NCBI GenBank assembly: GCA_020747015.1 | Contig: JAGTJM010000007.1 | Span: 124,001 to 188,000, forward strand | Direction: 5' to 3' | DNA: 64,000 nt | Origin: Pyrenochaeta sp. MPI-SDFR-AT-0127 | Taxonomy: Eukaryota > Ascomycota > Dothideomycetes > Pleosporales > Cucurbitariaceae | Shown here: positions 11,843 through 25,200 of the stretch, one piece after another | How positions within the stretch are numbered: the first letter of the stretch is position 1 | Layout: each line of letters begins with the position of its first letter | The notes under the pieces: generated by a model | The model's database searches: none | The model's input: only the letters and a program-made list of their open reading frames with translations | Told to the model about the DNA's origin: nothing | Position numbers and translations under genes: made by a program

Positions 11843-14800
11843 GACACGGCCTGCAGCAGTGGACTCGTCGCTGTACACTTGGCCTGCCAGAGTCTGCGAA
11901 CGGGTGAGAGCTCAATGGCTGTGGTTGGAGGCAGCAATCTCATCTTGAGTCCGGATATCCAGATTGAAATGAGCGATATGCATTTCCTGAGCCCAGACCC
12001 AATATCGTACGCCTTCGATGAGCGTGCTGATAGCTACGCGCGAGGAGAGGGCTTTGGTGCTGTCACATTAAAACCGTTAGATCTCGCATTGCGCAATAAC
12101 GATCCGATACAAGCCGTCATCCGCGGAATAGCTGCTAGCTCGGACGGACGGACACCGAGCATCACGATGCCTTCTAAAGAGGCACAGATCGATCTCATAC
12201 GTTCTGCATATAAAGCTGCGGTTTGTGATGTAAGACAGACAGGATACTTCGAGGCACATGGTAGGCGCGATTGGCGAGGTGTTCGCGGCACATCGTTCCC
12301 TCGCAGCAGACGGTGCGTCGATCCCTCTTTCAATTGGATCGTTAAAGGCAAAGATGGGCCACTTGGAAGGAGCGAGTGGGATTGCTGGCTTAATCAAAGC
12401 TGTTCTCAGCGTAGAGAAAGGCACGATTGCACCGAACATCTGGTTTCAACGAGGTAACCCCGCCATCGATTTCGAAGGATGGCAGCTACAATTCCCCACT
12501 GAGACGAAGGATTGGCCTTTGGAAGGCTTGCGACGCGCAAGTGTCAATTCTTTTGGTTACGGAGGGACAAATACTCACGTCATTGTGGATGATGCGTACC
12601 ACTACCTCTAGCAATGCCGCCGTTCTGGTGGACACATCAGGAATGACTCGGGCTTCATCAGTCCTGCCAGCGAAATGACATTCAGTGGCACTCCATGATC
12701 ACGCTTGTTTCTGCTCTCTGCCAATGGCGAGCGTGGTCTGGCTTCTACGAGGAAAACGCTTGCCGACCACCTCCAAACACAATCCGATTTCGATGAGGAA
12801 GGCTTATTAGACGGCCTCGCTTATACCCCTTGTGAACACCGCTCACGGTTTTCTTACAGTGCAACAATCGTCGCAAAAGACAAGCTAGATCTGGAAGGGC
12901 GACTACAAAGTCCTGTCCCAGTTTCCAGCAGTCGCGCAACACGCCAGGAATAGGTTTCATATTCACTGGCCATGGTGCGCAATAGTGGGGTACGGGCAGG
13001 GAGCTGCTCAACCCAGTATTCAAGAACAGCCTACTGAGATGCGATACGACTACGAAATGTCTGGGCGCTGACTGGTCTCTGATGGAACAGCTTCTCAAGG
13101 ATAAAACCACTTCACGAGTCGGAAGCAGAACTCAGCCAGCCGCTCTGTACCGCACTCCAGATTTCTCTCGTAGATCTGCTCTTCGCATGGAACGTACACT
13201 CCCACTCCGTTATCGGCCATTCGAGTAGTGAATTCGCCGCTGCCTATGCCACAGGCGCGTTGAGTTATGAGTCAGCAACGACCGTTGCGTTCTTTCGTGG
13301 CTTATTAACACCAAAAGTGAAGCGCTTTGGGTACGACGGCCGTATGATTGCTGTCGGCCTTTCTGAAGAAGAAGCAAACAAAGAACTCGCTGAGCTGGAT
13401 GACACGTTTGGAAAGGCTGTCGTCGCTTGTATTAGCAGTCCTCGTGCGGTAACAATTTCTAGTGACACTAAAGATATGGTGGAACTTCATAAGGCTCTAG
13501 TCGCCAAAGGCGTCTTTGCGAAGATGCTTCAAGTAGATACTGCGTATCACTCGCATCATATGCAGGCAGCCGTTGAAGAATATCTTGCGTGGCTCCAACA
13601 GGTACATGTTGTACAACAAGATGGCGAGCAACGGGCGACAATTTTCTCTTCAGTCACAGGAAACGTTGTCAACCAGCGCCAGCTAGGCGCCGAATACCGA
13701 GTATCGAACCTTGTTGGCTGCGTACGCTTCTCTGGTGCGTTAGGCAAGCTCTGCTCAATGCCGTCGGCAGATGAGAGTTACGGAGTAGAAGTAATACTGG
13801 AAGTTGGACCCCATGCCCTTTTCAAACTCCCCGTCCAAGAGATTCTTGAAAACACAATCTGAGAAAAGTCGCACATCCAATACCTCTCACACTCATCTGC
13901 AACAAACCTGCCGATGCCACTGCGCTGCAAGCAGTTGGCCACCTGTGCGCCAACAACTACCCAGCCAACCTTCACGCAGTCAATTTCCCAAGTGAGCCAA
14001 AACAATCCCTATGCGTCCTGACAGACCTTCCTCGGTATCCTTGGAACCACGCTCGCAGTTACGGTGCGAGTCCCGACTCAGCCGTGATTACCCTCTTCGG
14101 CAAGTCGCTAGAACTGACATTCTTGGTGCACCAGTCTATGACTGGAACCCGATCGAACCTCGCTTCAGGAATTTCCTGTGGCCTCGAGAGCAGCCCTGGC
14201 TTAGAGACCATGTCGCTTAGGGCGACGCCTTATTTCCAGCTTGCGGCTACCTCTGTATGGCAATAGAAGCTTGCAGACAGATGTGCATTATTGCACCATC
14301 GACATTCTTACCCCGGGGATCTAAGAACGTATTGGAGTACAGGCTACGAGAGGTCAGTATCTCTAGAGCACTAGTCGTCCCCGAATGCGACGAAGGTGTC
14401 GAAACCTCATTCTCCATGCGTTGCCAATCGAGCAGCGGCACTGCCCTATCAGATGTATGGCAAGAGTTTGGCGTCTTCTCGTATTCTAACAATGGAGGAT
14501 GGGTTGAGAATTGTCGGGGTCTTGTTTCCGTGCCGACCCAAGCGATTGGAGACGATGATCTGACGCAGGCATGCCTGAGTGAATAGACAGCAGCGCGTGC
14601 AAACGGCACGCAAAATATTGAGCCGACGATCTTTTATGAGAGCGTCGACGCCATTAGTCTCTCGTACGGACCGTTATTCCAAGGCCTCCAAAAAATAACC
14701 ATCGATCCTCATGTTCCCGCTCAAGTTGCCGGGTCGATCGAAGTGACGAACACGCGGATCGCCATTCCGAAAGTGTTTGAGCATGATCGATTATTACATC

Positions 14801-17800
14801 CTGCTACTCTAGATAGCTTTCTCCAGCTCGCACTTGCAGCCCTTGGGGGTCCCGAGCTTCGTAAATTGAAGGGTGCAATGGGGCCCGCATTCATGGAAGA
14901 AACATCGATATCTGCAGATATCGCCACCCAAATCGGCGACCAACTCAACGTTATAGTCAGCGCCCAGCGACATAGATCAAGGGAAGCGAAAGTCAACACC
15001 TCCACCCTGGATCCATCCACTTCGAAGCCAGTGGTGGTCATGGATGGGTTCAAATTTGTTGCTATCAATGGTGCCAATGAGCCCATCGAGGTGCAGCAAT
15101 TGGCAAAGCACTGCTACAAGCCGATCTGGGAGCCTGATGTGGGACTCATTGACCGCCAAAACCTGGACCGAGAGCTACAAGCGGCACGCGACCAGATGAT
15201 CGACCGAAGACTGTCAGGCAACTGGAGTTGCTGTCGTACTACTTCATTGATCAAGCTCTTTGCAAAGTCAACGACCATGAAGTATCTACCATGCTTCCTC
15301 ACAACCAAAAGTTCTATCGGAACCTGTGCGAGCTGCGAGACGCTGTGGTAGCGAAGACACATCCGCAGCCAACAGATAAGTGGCACCAGCTTCACAACCC
15401 CGAGACTGCCACTAAACTTCAGACCCTTATGGAGCACTATCGAAATCACAGACGGCGTATAATGGCAAGCTTCTAGTACGAGTAGGGGAGGCCCTACATT
15501 CAGTATTCAGACAAGAGGTCGAACCTCTCGCATTGATGATGCAGGAGAATCTGCTGGAAGACTACTACACCGCTGCCTTCTGAATGCCCAATGCATATAC
15601 GCAGATATCCCGATACGTCGCCATGCTTTCCCATAAGAATACCAACCTAGACTATCTCGAGATCGGCGCTGGTACGGGTGGTGCGACGGTTCCGATGCTT
15701 CAAGGGCTGAAGGGCTGTGAATATGTCCACACGTACCCCCAACATTTCATCCTACTTCTTCCAACGCGCCGCAGAGAAGTTTGATGACTTCTCGCAGTTC
15801 ATGAATTTTAAGAAGCTCGATGTCGAGCAAGATCCTGAGACCCAGGACTTCAAGCCTGCGTCCTACGATGTTATCGTTTATAGCCAACGTACTCCACGCC
15901 ACATACGACATGCATCACATGATGGCACATACACGGAAGTTTTTACGGCTAGGATGCAAACTCATCATTCTTGACAATCCCCTTCTTGCAGCTTCAGTCA
16001 TCTTTGGCGCACTACTAGGCTGGTGGAACGCATCGGAAGCGTGGCGGACTGATGGCCCGCTGCTCACTGAGACTCAGCGGGAAGATGTGCTGCGCTCTAC
16101 TGGTTTCGGTGGTCTTCAAGCAAGTAGCTCGGCTATACTAGACCCGCTAGAGATGGTACAAGGCTCATGATAGCCACGGCCATCGGAACCAAGTCAACTC
16201 TCGGCAATGGCTTGCCCAGGCCGCCAGAGAAGCCTCTCAGTACCATCATGTGCTCCGACTTTCCGACCAAGGTGGACGGGCTAGACGTGTCGTTGGCGCT
16301 TAGGGTCGGGATGGAAAAGGCAGGCCTTCAAGTATAGCTGGGTCGCTATCAAGGCTGAAACAGCAAGATGTAGGCGGCACAATCTGCGTCGGCTTTGCTG
16401 GGCTTGATGAACTACTCTTGGGCAGCCCTTCGACTGAACAATTTGAGACCTTCCAACGCTTCGCTGATATATACACGGGCCCAATTTGGGCAACTCGTGG
16501 AGCAGCGCCGTCCAACCCCGAGCGCCCTGAGCTTGCAATTTTCCAGGGGCGTGCTCGTACCCTGAGAGCAGAGCATGAAGCATTCTCTTGTATCACTGTC
16601 GATCTAGATGCGGAGAAGAAGTTACCTGCCAAGGGCGTCGCTGACCTTTTGTACCGCATTTACGAAAAGCAATTGAGCCCAGGATCTTACTCTGTGTCCG
16701 ATGACGGCGGATTCATTGAGAAAGGGGGCGTGCTTCATATCAAGCGCGCAATTGAGGATGAGAGGTCGAATAAGTTCGTTGCTAGGCGCACCGATCCGTT
16801 ATCGCTGCCACCACAGCTGGAGGATATTGTACAAAGAGATCGCCGGCTGAAGCTCAAAGTCTCCGACTCAGGCCTGAAGGGGCCTTTTGTCTTCGAAGAC
16901 GATTCGATAGCGAAGCGGCCGTTGCCTCAAGAAGTTGAGGTCGAAGTTCAAGCTGCCAGTCTCGACTCAAAGGACATCCAAATACTTAGTGGTGAACTTT
17001 CGTATCAAAACTTAGGCCAAGAGTGCGCGGGTGTTGTTACAAAGATTGGTTATACTGTTTCAGGTCCCTCGGTTGGTGATCGGGTCACTGCCTGGCGCAC
17101 CGGCACTTTCGCCACGCATGTCCGTACTCCAGCAACTTTTGTGCACAGAATTCCCGATGATGCGAGCTTTGAGGCCGCGGCGAGCATTCCAGTAGCTTAT
17201 CCTACTGCCTTTCATGCCTTGGTACACACAGCGTGCATAGAGGCTGATGATACAGTCCTCGTTCACGAAGGTGCAGCTTCTGTCGGTCAAGCTGCCCTTC
17301 TGATCGCCTCGATGCTTGGAGCAGTTATCTTCGTGACTGTCAATTCGGCCGAGGGGAAGACTCACCTCACAGAGTCATACGGTATTGATCCAAGCCGAAT
17401 CTTCTCCAGTCAAGATCTGAAGTTTGTTGTTCCAGTCCGGCGAGCAACCAAGGGCCGTGGTGTGGATGTTGCTTTGAATACGCTTTCAGGCGAAGCACTT
17501 CAGGCTATATTCAGCTGCGTCGCACCCTTCCGCAAATTTATTGATCTTGCAAAGGACAACTCACAGACCAATGCGCGGCTGGAAATGGCTCCATTCGACA
17601 AGAGTGTGTCATTCACGTCCGTCAACATGGTATACCTGCGTCAACAGAATGTCAAACTTGCCGGCAGAATCTTCCAGGAGGCGATGAAGTTCGTTATGAA
17701 CAAGAAGTTGCAAGCAGTTTCGCCGATCGACTTGAGGTCATGGTCAAAGTTGACTGAGGCAATCGAAATGGTGCAGAATGAGAAGTATACGAACAGAGCG

Positions 17801-18951
17801 ATCATGGTCCCGACCACAGGTGATCAGGTCTTAGTAAGCACCCCATATTACCATTTCCTTGGAAATGGAAGGCTGACAAGTTTTTAGGTTGCACAGAAAC
17901 CGCCCGAGAGCATCCTCTTTGACTCAGACGTATCCTACCTCCTCGCCGGCGGTCTCGGTGGTCTAGGGCGCAGCATATCTCGCTGGCTAACCACCCACGG
18001 TGCCAAAAACCGAATCTTCGTCTCCCGCTCTCGTGCTTCTTCCGCTGAAGCATCATCTTTCATCTCCTTCGAAGACTCCGGCATTCGCACCGCAGTTCTC
18101 CAGTGCGACATCTCCAATTCATTCGCCCTTGAAGACCTTCCCACCTATCCGGGGCGTCATACAGGGCGCCATGACACTCAACGACTCGCTGTTCAGTAGC
18201 ATGACGCATGAACAGTGGACATCGACCATCTTCCCCAAAGTCCACGGTCAAAGAACCTCCACGAAGCCACACTCTCCCAACCCTTGGATTTCTTCATCCT
18301 CCTCCCCTCTCTCCACTCCTTCATCGGCAATGCAGGACAATCAGAATATACCGCGGGATATGCCTATCAAGTCGTACTAGCCAAGTATCGCAATAACCTA
18401 GGCTTGCCGGCCATGGCAATTGATCTAGGTATTGTCGGCGACGTGGGATATGTGGTAGAGAAGGAGAGCGGAAAAGATGTCAAAGTGCAAGAGTTCAAAC
18501 ACATTAACGAAGCAGAGATGCTAGCACTTATTGAATTGGGAATCCGACAGCCAGTGACTGGCCATTTAGTCACGGGACTGGACTCTTATCTCGACATCGC
18601 AACGATGGAGAAGGATGGCAATATGCCGTTCTTCGCAAGGGATCCAGTATCAAGTCATCTCGACTACTTCGCCCGCATCTCAAGACCGAAACTACAGTGC
18701 AGTCTACAAACGACGGGGCAGGCGAAATATAATATCCAGACTGCCCTCATCAATAAGCTTTCTCGTAGCTTAATGACGGATCCTGGATGCTATTCGCTCG
18801 ATGAGTGCGTATGGAACCGACTCGCTGGTTGCCGTACTGGATCCAGCGCGAGACCAAGGTGACAGTCAGTGTATTTAACATCTTGCAGGCGACGAGTATT
18901 GAAAGTTTGGTCGAGAGAATTGCTGAACTGGTTGGTGGCAAGAGCGAGTGA
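11843..18951 (+). pseudogene. Highly reducing type I polyketide synthase, 5'-truncated and multiply broken
   Basis: Domains appear in HR-PKS order. KS 11843-12611 begins at the active-site DTACSSG (Cys codon 11852-11854), so its front is deleted; the EAHG block at about 12260 has lost the following TGT loop with a frameshift, while GHLEGASG survives. Linker and AT follow at 12705-13862 with GHSSSE (Ser codon 13221-13223). DH is about 14090-15110: the HxxxGxxxxP motif carries TAG at 14218-14220, another TAG lies at 14584-14586, and HPATLD (Asp codon 14812-14814) is intact. The C-methyltransferase is about 15230-16170, with TGA 15581-15583 and LEIGAGTGG at 15656. ER lies in the open frame 16418-17833, then an intact 54-bp intron (17834-17887). 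KR (LLAGGLGGLG) follows, then ACP with GTDSLVAV (Ser codon 18822-18824) and a deletion after it. The terminal stop is 18949-18951. With at least three stops and several frameshifts it cannot make a working synthase. Confidence 0.93.
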
Positions 18952-19379
18952 GAGCGAGAGCGAGGCCAGTTAAAGGAAAGCCAAAAATTGCAGAGGATGA
19001 AAAGGGATATGAGATTGCAACAACGAAGTGAGTAAAAGACCACATAATCCGACAATAAATCTAGGGAAAGAATGAATGACTTTCTGTTTTGCTTATTCTG
19101 GGAGGATAAAGCGTTATAGCGTTGGAGCTTCTGGTGTTTATCCCCTGTATTTCCTTTTCGATGTCTGAGGAATAGTATTTTCTATGGAATCAAGTTTACG
19201 AAATAACGAAGTGAATGTCAATGGCAAGAGGGGGTATCATATACTATATTCCCAAAACGCCGTGAATGCAAATATGTCGTCGTCAATCACGTTATTCGTA
19301 GTTCGTTGTTCATCGTCCTTGTAAAGCCTGAGGAAGGAAATCACTTAGAGTCGAACTCAACTAGCGCGGATATCAATAC
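18952..19379. other. 3' flank of the PKS relic
   Basis: Balanced-composition sequence downstream of the PKS stop, with no gene seen. Composition changes sharply to TA-rich at about 19380. Confidence 0.5.
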
Positions 19380-20405
19380 TGGCTTTTATATACTTATTAA
19401 AATACGTTAACTACATAAGACTAAGTATATTATTTATTTAGCTATTCTTAGAAACTAAAGCTTCTAATTATATAGTATATTAGTCTCTTTATACTATATA
19501 GAGAGATTATAAATAGTGGAATAGTATACCTAGTAGTATAAATACTCTTAATTACTATAACCTACTTATAATTACCTAGCTAAATAAGGTTTGGCTTTAT
19601 ATATCATTCTAAATTTATAACTATTTTTCTTAATCTAATTATACCTATCTAGAACCTAGTCTTATTAAAGTTATAGATATTATTATCCTAAATACTATAC
19701 TTCTTAATTATACTGTATATAAGCTTAAACTATATATTAATAATACCTAAATCTTTTACTTAACTAAAAGCTATTTTCAGCTTATCTAAATATATTATAA
19801 ACTATTCTATCTAGTTCTTACCTACATACTACCTATCTTATACACCTAGGATTTTATCTACTATATCTACTACCTTATATAACTAGGGAGTAAACTCTTA
19901 CAACTTAAGGTTAAGGATATATTATATAATTATCTACTCTTTAGTTATAGAGAGCTTCTAATAGTTTAGCTATACTTAGGATTAAAATATAATTCTATAA
20001 AGCTAATTAGAGGCCTATTCGTATTATATATTAAAGGCTTTAGTAGTATATTATATACTCTTAAATTAATATATATAATAGACCTAAAGGATAGGATTAA
20101 TTCTACCTTCTACTATATTAATATTATATTCTATTATTAAGATCTAACTTTTCGTATAAAGTATTAGTTATACTAAGGAAAAGTAGCTAGCTTAGTAGAG
20201 TAGCCGCCTTAATAGTACTTTATATTAACTATACTATATAATAGTATATACCTCTCTTACTTTAAGCTTATTCCTATTAAGCTCCTTAAAGAAAGAAAAT
20301 AAATAAAGGAAAAATAAAGAAAAGATACTAGTAAGCCTTCTGCTCTCTAGTCTATAAATATAAGAAATCCTCCTTTTAATTTAAGCTCTTATCTTTTGTA
20401 CTTAT
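19380..20405. other. TA-rich RIP-type block
   Basis: About 1 kb dominated by TpA steps (TATA, CTTA, TTAG) with very few CpA or TpG, the composition left by repeat-induced point mutation in ascomycetes. No reading frame survives. It presumably derives from an old transposon that can no longer be identified. Confidence 0.75.
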
Positions 20406-20687
20406 TATCAGGCGCAGGCGTACCGACGTAGTTTCGAGTATGGAGTCGGCTTCTCCGAGCCGATAGGGGCCATATTGGCCCTATCTAGTCCGTCCTAATT
20501 AACCTCGGGCCCTAGGGCGCCGTGCGGGGAAATAGGGGTTACTTAACCCCTCCTCGACGCTACCAGACGGTAGCGATCTTTCTATCTATGAATAAAGTCC
20601 TGTTATCCTCTAATATCCCTATGGTACCCCTCTTTATCAAAATACCAAGAGAATCCAGACTATCGTAGCATAGTGCTTGTTCTAACA
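20406..20687 (+). repeat. Solo LTR, 282 bp, with 5-bp target duplication
   Basis: A GC-balanced island in RIP-type DNA. It begins TATCAGG (probably TGTCAGG after a G-to-A change) and ends CTAACA. CTTAT lies immediately before (20401-20405) and after (20688-20692), a perfect 5-bp target-site duplication. AATAAA near 20588 would fit the R region read on the plus strand. No internal retrotransposon sequence adjoins, so this is a solo LTR produced by LTR-LTR recombination. Ends resemble those of the Copia element at 21966, but the body differs. Confidence 0.75.
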
Positions 20688-20692
20688 CTTAT

Positions 20693-21060
20693 TCCCTTAT
20701 TCTCTAATCTTCTATAACTTATATATCCTAAACCTAAGTTACCTTCTACTTATATCTAGCTACTATAACTACAACCTAATTCTCTTACTATAGTATTACC
20801 TCTCTTATACTAATATAGATCTATAATATAGATATCCTAGTAAAGGATCTATTAGTAGAGTCTCTCCTAGCTATTATAGACTTAGGCTATAAGAAAGAGA
20901 CTATAGAGTTATAGATAAGAAGCTTAAAGGACTTAACTAAATTAAATATAAATCTTAAGCTCTACTAGATAAGCTCTAACTATAAGAAGTAATACTTATT
21001 ATAGTTATAGAATCCTAAGACCCTAGCTAATTAAGCTAATTATTCTATAGCTAGTTATCC
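20693..21060. other. TA-rich RIP-type block
   Basis: Same TA-rich, CpA-poor texture as the block before 20401. No coding remains are visible. Confidence 0.6.
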
Positions 21061-21065
21061 TCTAT

Positions 21066-21322
21066 TGTGCCGATGCACAGTGTGGTTATCTTAGATAACT
21101 GCGCTGGGCGGCATTGACCAACCGAAGTGAAGCCGATGAGACTTAGTATGTAGAGAGATGGAAGATCTCTAGGAGATCTGCGAGCGAACACGACACTCCA
21201 GGTAACGAAATCTGAACTCAATAGTCTTATTATCCCTTGCCTACAACCGCTTCTTATCGTTCTAGCTGCGCCAGCATCTACCTGAAGGGAGCAGTTAACT
21301 ATAATCCTCCTACTCCTGCACA
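21066..21322. repeat. Solo LTR candidate, 257 bp
   Basis: A second GC-balanced island within RIP-type DNA. Its ends form the inverted pair TGTGC (21066-21070) and GCACA (21318-21322), the TG..CA form of LTR termini. CTAT precedes (21062-21065) and follows (21323-21326), consistent with a 4-bp, or partly mutated 5-bp, target duplication. The sequence does not resemble the other LTRs in the window. Orientation is undetermined. Confidence 0.6.
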
Positions 21323-21960
21323 CTATAAGCTTATTAAGAAGCTAATTAAAAGCAATTTCTTTTAAGACTTCTCTATTATAGTAATACTAGTTAGATATCT
21401 TATCTAGATACTTATTCTATATAGTAAAGAAAGACTTAATAAGAATCTAATCTATTTAGAGATAGGTAGCTAACTTAGCTTCTATAATAGCTCTCTACTA
21501 TATCTTTATAGACTCTTTAAGGTAACTCTTACTATTATAAACTATCTATATAACCCCCTTCTTAGTATTAGGGTTAACTTTAAAGAAGTTAACTAGCTCC
21601 TAATAAATAACTAAGTTATTCTATCTTATAAGTCTACTAATTACTTAAGAAATTAAAATTAAGTAGTTAGGTTAGCTTATACTAGAGAAAGGCTATTTAA
21701 TTCTTCTATACTTATTTAGATATCTAGAAGGCGTATATAGTACTACTAATAGATTCTAATATATATTTATAATTAACTAGTAACTTCCTATCTCTAATAT
21801 TTCTATAGTATCTATATTATTATTAACCTTTATATACTATAAGAGAATAGTCTATTATTCTATCGTAGCTAGTCTAGTTAATCTATAAGGAAGGTATAGA
21901 TTAAATATATATATAACTTTTCTTATATAAAAGTAGTTTCTACTTTACCTCTAGCTAGTA
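21323..21960. other. TA-rich RIP-type block
   Basis: About 640 bp of TA-rich sequence that hosts the Copia insertion beginning at 21966. No gene is seen. Confidence 0.6.
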
Positions 21961-21965
21961 CTTCT

Positions 21966-22182
21966 TGTTAGATAAAATGCTGAAATGCGTTTTGCAGAAA
22001 TTAATCATTGCGATGATGGATTGTGTGTTGATCATCATTCTATCTCTTGTTGAGTTGTGTCTCCTGCTTTCTTCTATAGCTCCTCTGCTTCCGGAGGTTC
22101 CGTAGATTAGCAATAGTTATCGGTCCTACTCTTTATCACTCTTTCCTATGTAGTACTTCTGAGCTTCTCCTTATATCTGACA
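21966..22182 (-). repeat. Copia-1 3' LTR (left copy)
   Basis: 217 bp starting TGTTAG and ending CTGACA on the plus strand. No difference from the copy at 27060 was found by eye. It contains CTCTGCTTCCGGAGGTTCCG, a segment shared with the solo LTR at 50186. Confidence 0.93.
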
Positions 22183-22285
22183 CACCCCCTCAGCTTGGAA
22201 CCCGTTTCAAGCTGGACAAGAACTGCTTATATTGTCTTCTAATAAGCCTAGAGCTCGTGTGCAAGAAGTGTCGATCACCGTCCAG

Positions 22286-25200
22286 CTACACCTGTTCGAT
22301 CTCTAGCTTCTCGATTTGGCTTTGGATCTCTTCAAGGCGCGCTGCCGTTATTTCTCTGCTTCCTGTGCGCTCTATAAGGCCCATTTGGCTTAGAAACTGT
22401 GCCCATTTATTTGCTGGCAGCGCTTTTGTAAAGCCATCAGCTAGCATGTCAGCTGATTGGACATAGGTAACCCGAATACTTCTTCTTAACACTTCCTGTC
22501 TCAGCCAATGATTGTGAATGTCTACATGCCGGAGCTTGGTTTGCAATCGTGAGACCTCTTCATTGATTAGCCGGATGGTTTGAGTGTTATCGCATTGTAT
22601 CGTGATTATGTCCTCAGGCAGTTTGATTTGCAGTTCCTTAAGTAGTCGTGATATAAATATAGCTTCTTTGGCCACTTGTGATAGAGCAAGAAGCTCAGCT
22701 TCTGTCGTCGAGGTTGTGACTGTATCTTGCTTGCTTGCTTTCCAAGCAATCAAGCCACCAAACAACTTGATTGTGTATCCCTGCGAGCTCTTTCTATCGA
22801 TTGTGTTATCGGCGAAAGAGGCGTCGCTGGCGACTTCAAGTCGACTATCCCCGCCGAGCTTGAGCGCTCGATTTCTGGTGCTCTGTAGGTAGAGGAGAAC
22901 TCGATCGGCTGCATCATGATGCTCCTGTCCCGGATTCATCAAAAAGCGTGCTAGTCGTGATGTCGCGAATGCAATATCTGGACGAGTAGTCACAGCTGCA
23001 AACATTAGGGACCCAATCTTTCGCTGGTACTTGTTGATTTCTGACGGAGTAGCCAGGCCTTCCCGAGGCTTGAGTTCAATGGCCGCCATTGGAGTGTCGT
23101 GTCGGATGTCCTTTCTGTCGACTAAGCGGCTGATCTTGTCCGCGTAAGCTGCTTGTGATAGCTGGATCTTGCGCTGCTCTCGGTTTCTAATGACTTCAAC
23201 TCCAAGAAACCATTGGAGATCATCTCCACCTGTGATAGAGTACTTGTCTCTAAGATGTTGAATCGCTTGTTGGGCTTCAGTCTCCTTCTGCTTGCTGTAT
23301 GCAAGAATTATATCGTCGACGTAGAAGAATATGATAATTCCGTCTTTAATTAGACAGCATGGCTCATGAGGGACGCTCTGAAAGCCCAGTTTCTTGAGGG
23401 TTGATGTGAATTCCTTCTGCCAGAGGACTGGTGATATTCGGAGCCCATACAAGGCCTTGTTGACTTGCAGCACTGTCCCAGGCTTCCGATAGCCATGTGG
23501 CATTCTCATGTAGATCTCTCGGTCCATTGCTGCATGAACGAAAGCATTCGTGACGTCGTACTGTTTGAGCTCGAGATCGAAATGAGCAGCGATCGCCATC
23601 AGCATTCGAAACGACTGGCTCGCGAGAGTAGCTGCATAGGTTTCCTGAGAAGTAATATTTCTCTGTTGGTCTCCTCGGACGACTAATCGCGCCTTACAGC
23701 TCTTGAAGCGATAGTCCTTGTCGAGCTTGTAGGTATACACCCACATGCAGTCTAAGATCTGTTGACCCTTTGCTTTTACTTCCTTTACGGGCACTTCAGA
23801 CCATGATTTCATCTGCTCATGACTCTTAAGATGCTCTCTCTGGGCTTCCTTCCAGTAGTCTCTGAGTGGATGTTCTTCTACCTGCCTCTGGGTTGACGGC
23901 GGTGGTGGAAGTTGGTTGAGATGAGGCCTTAGTCCTTGTGCCAGCATTCGTTTCATTTGAGCTTTATCCACTGGCCTGCCTTCGTACGTTCCGATGTTCC
24001 CAGCCTGTGTCCCAGCCATGAATGCGGCCTTCCATGGGATGGTCTTTGATGAGGCATCTGAGTCCTGAGTGTCTTCATGATAAGCGCCTGCTAGCAGATG
24101 CGCAAGCAGAGCTACCGGCGGTGGAGTCGCTGGTGGCGTGGGATAGGTGTAACCCGTCTTCCTTCCTTGGCGGTATCCTGGGCTATCATGTTCTTGGGTT
24201 GGCTCAGTATCCTGTGTTGTATCGTCTTCAAAGAAAGCTTCAGTCTCTGGTTGATCGTGGGTAGGTTCTGGAAGCTCAGCGGATCTCACCCATGCAGCTA
24301 TCTCGTTCAAGGTGCTGTGCATGAGATTGTCCATAATGTCTTCTGTCTTCCCGTTGAATATCGTGTCTTCGTCGAACACTACGTCTCGAGTGCTAATCAC
24401 CTTGCCCATGGTTGGAATCCAGACCCTGTAGATATTGGACGACCGATATCCAACTAGGTATCCAATCCAAGCTCGCGGATCAAGACGTTGGAGTCGTGAT
24501 TTGCCTCGAAGAGTGTCATCGGTCAAGGCAAAGGCCTTGCAGCCATATGCTTTTAGGTGTGCCAGGCTCGGCTTTCGAGGTGTTGTTACAATGCCGTTTC
24601 GGAGAGCTGCAAATGTGAAGAAGACTTTGTACGGTGACTTCCAATAATTCGAGTAGTTCGGCGTTCGATTGTATAAATACACTGCTGCTCGTGTAATCTC
24701 TGGCCACAGCTCCCACGGCAAGTTTGCGTCTAGCCTCATCGCGCGAGATTTATCTTTGACTACACCCCCGGAGCGTTCAGCACCACCGTTTTATGCTTGG
24801 GTATCTGGGGCTGAAGGCTCGAGTCGTATTGCTTGCGCGGTACACCATCGTGCTACCTCCGGCTTCGTAGTTGCAATCTCACCATCACATTCGATCACTT
24901 TAACAGTGATGTTGTACTGCTTCTTCAGGAACTGGACAATAATATCTAGTAACCTGATGATTGACTTCCCAAGTCGATTGTCCTTGAAGTAAAAGTCCCA
25001 TAGGAAACCGGAGTATCGATCAGTGACGAGCATTTGACTTTTCTCCTTCGTTGAGCTTCCCTCCTCATAAGAATGGAAGTCGATAGCTAGTCTTTCTCCT
25101 GGGCCTTCGTGGTTTGATCGAGGTGCGCGTCGTATTTGCCGCTTAGTTTTGGCTCTTCCGCACGCGTCGCACTTAACTGTTGTAACTCCCTTAATGCGCA

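Noticed and set aside
11358..18862. Multiple separate genes in the PKS region suggested by many medium-length reading frames
   Set aside because: Domain order and motifs show the segments from 11843 onward are parts of one synthase split by stops and frameshifts, and those before it parts of one methyltransferase.
21051..21323. 90-codon minus-strand reading frame in the second island
   Set aside because: It coincides with the solo LTR bounded by TGTGC and GCACA; no protein similarity is seen.
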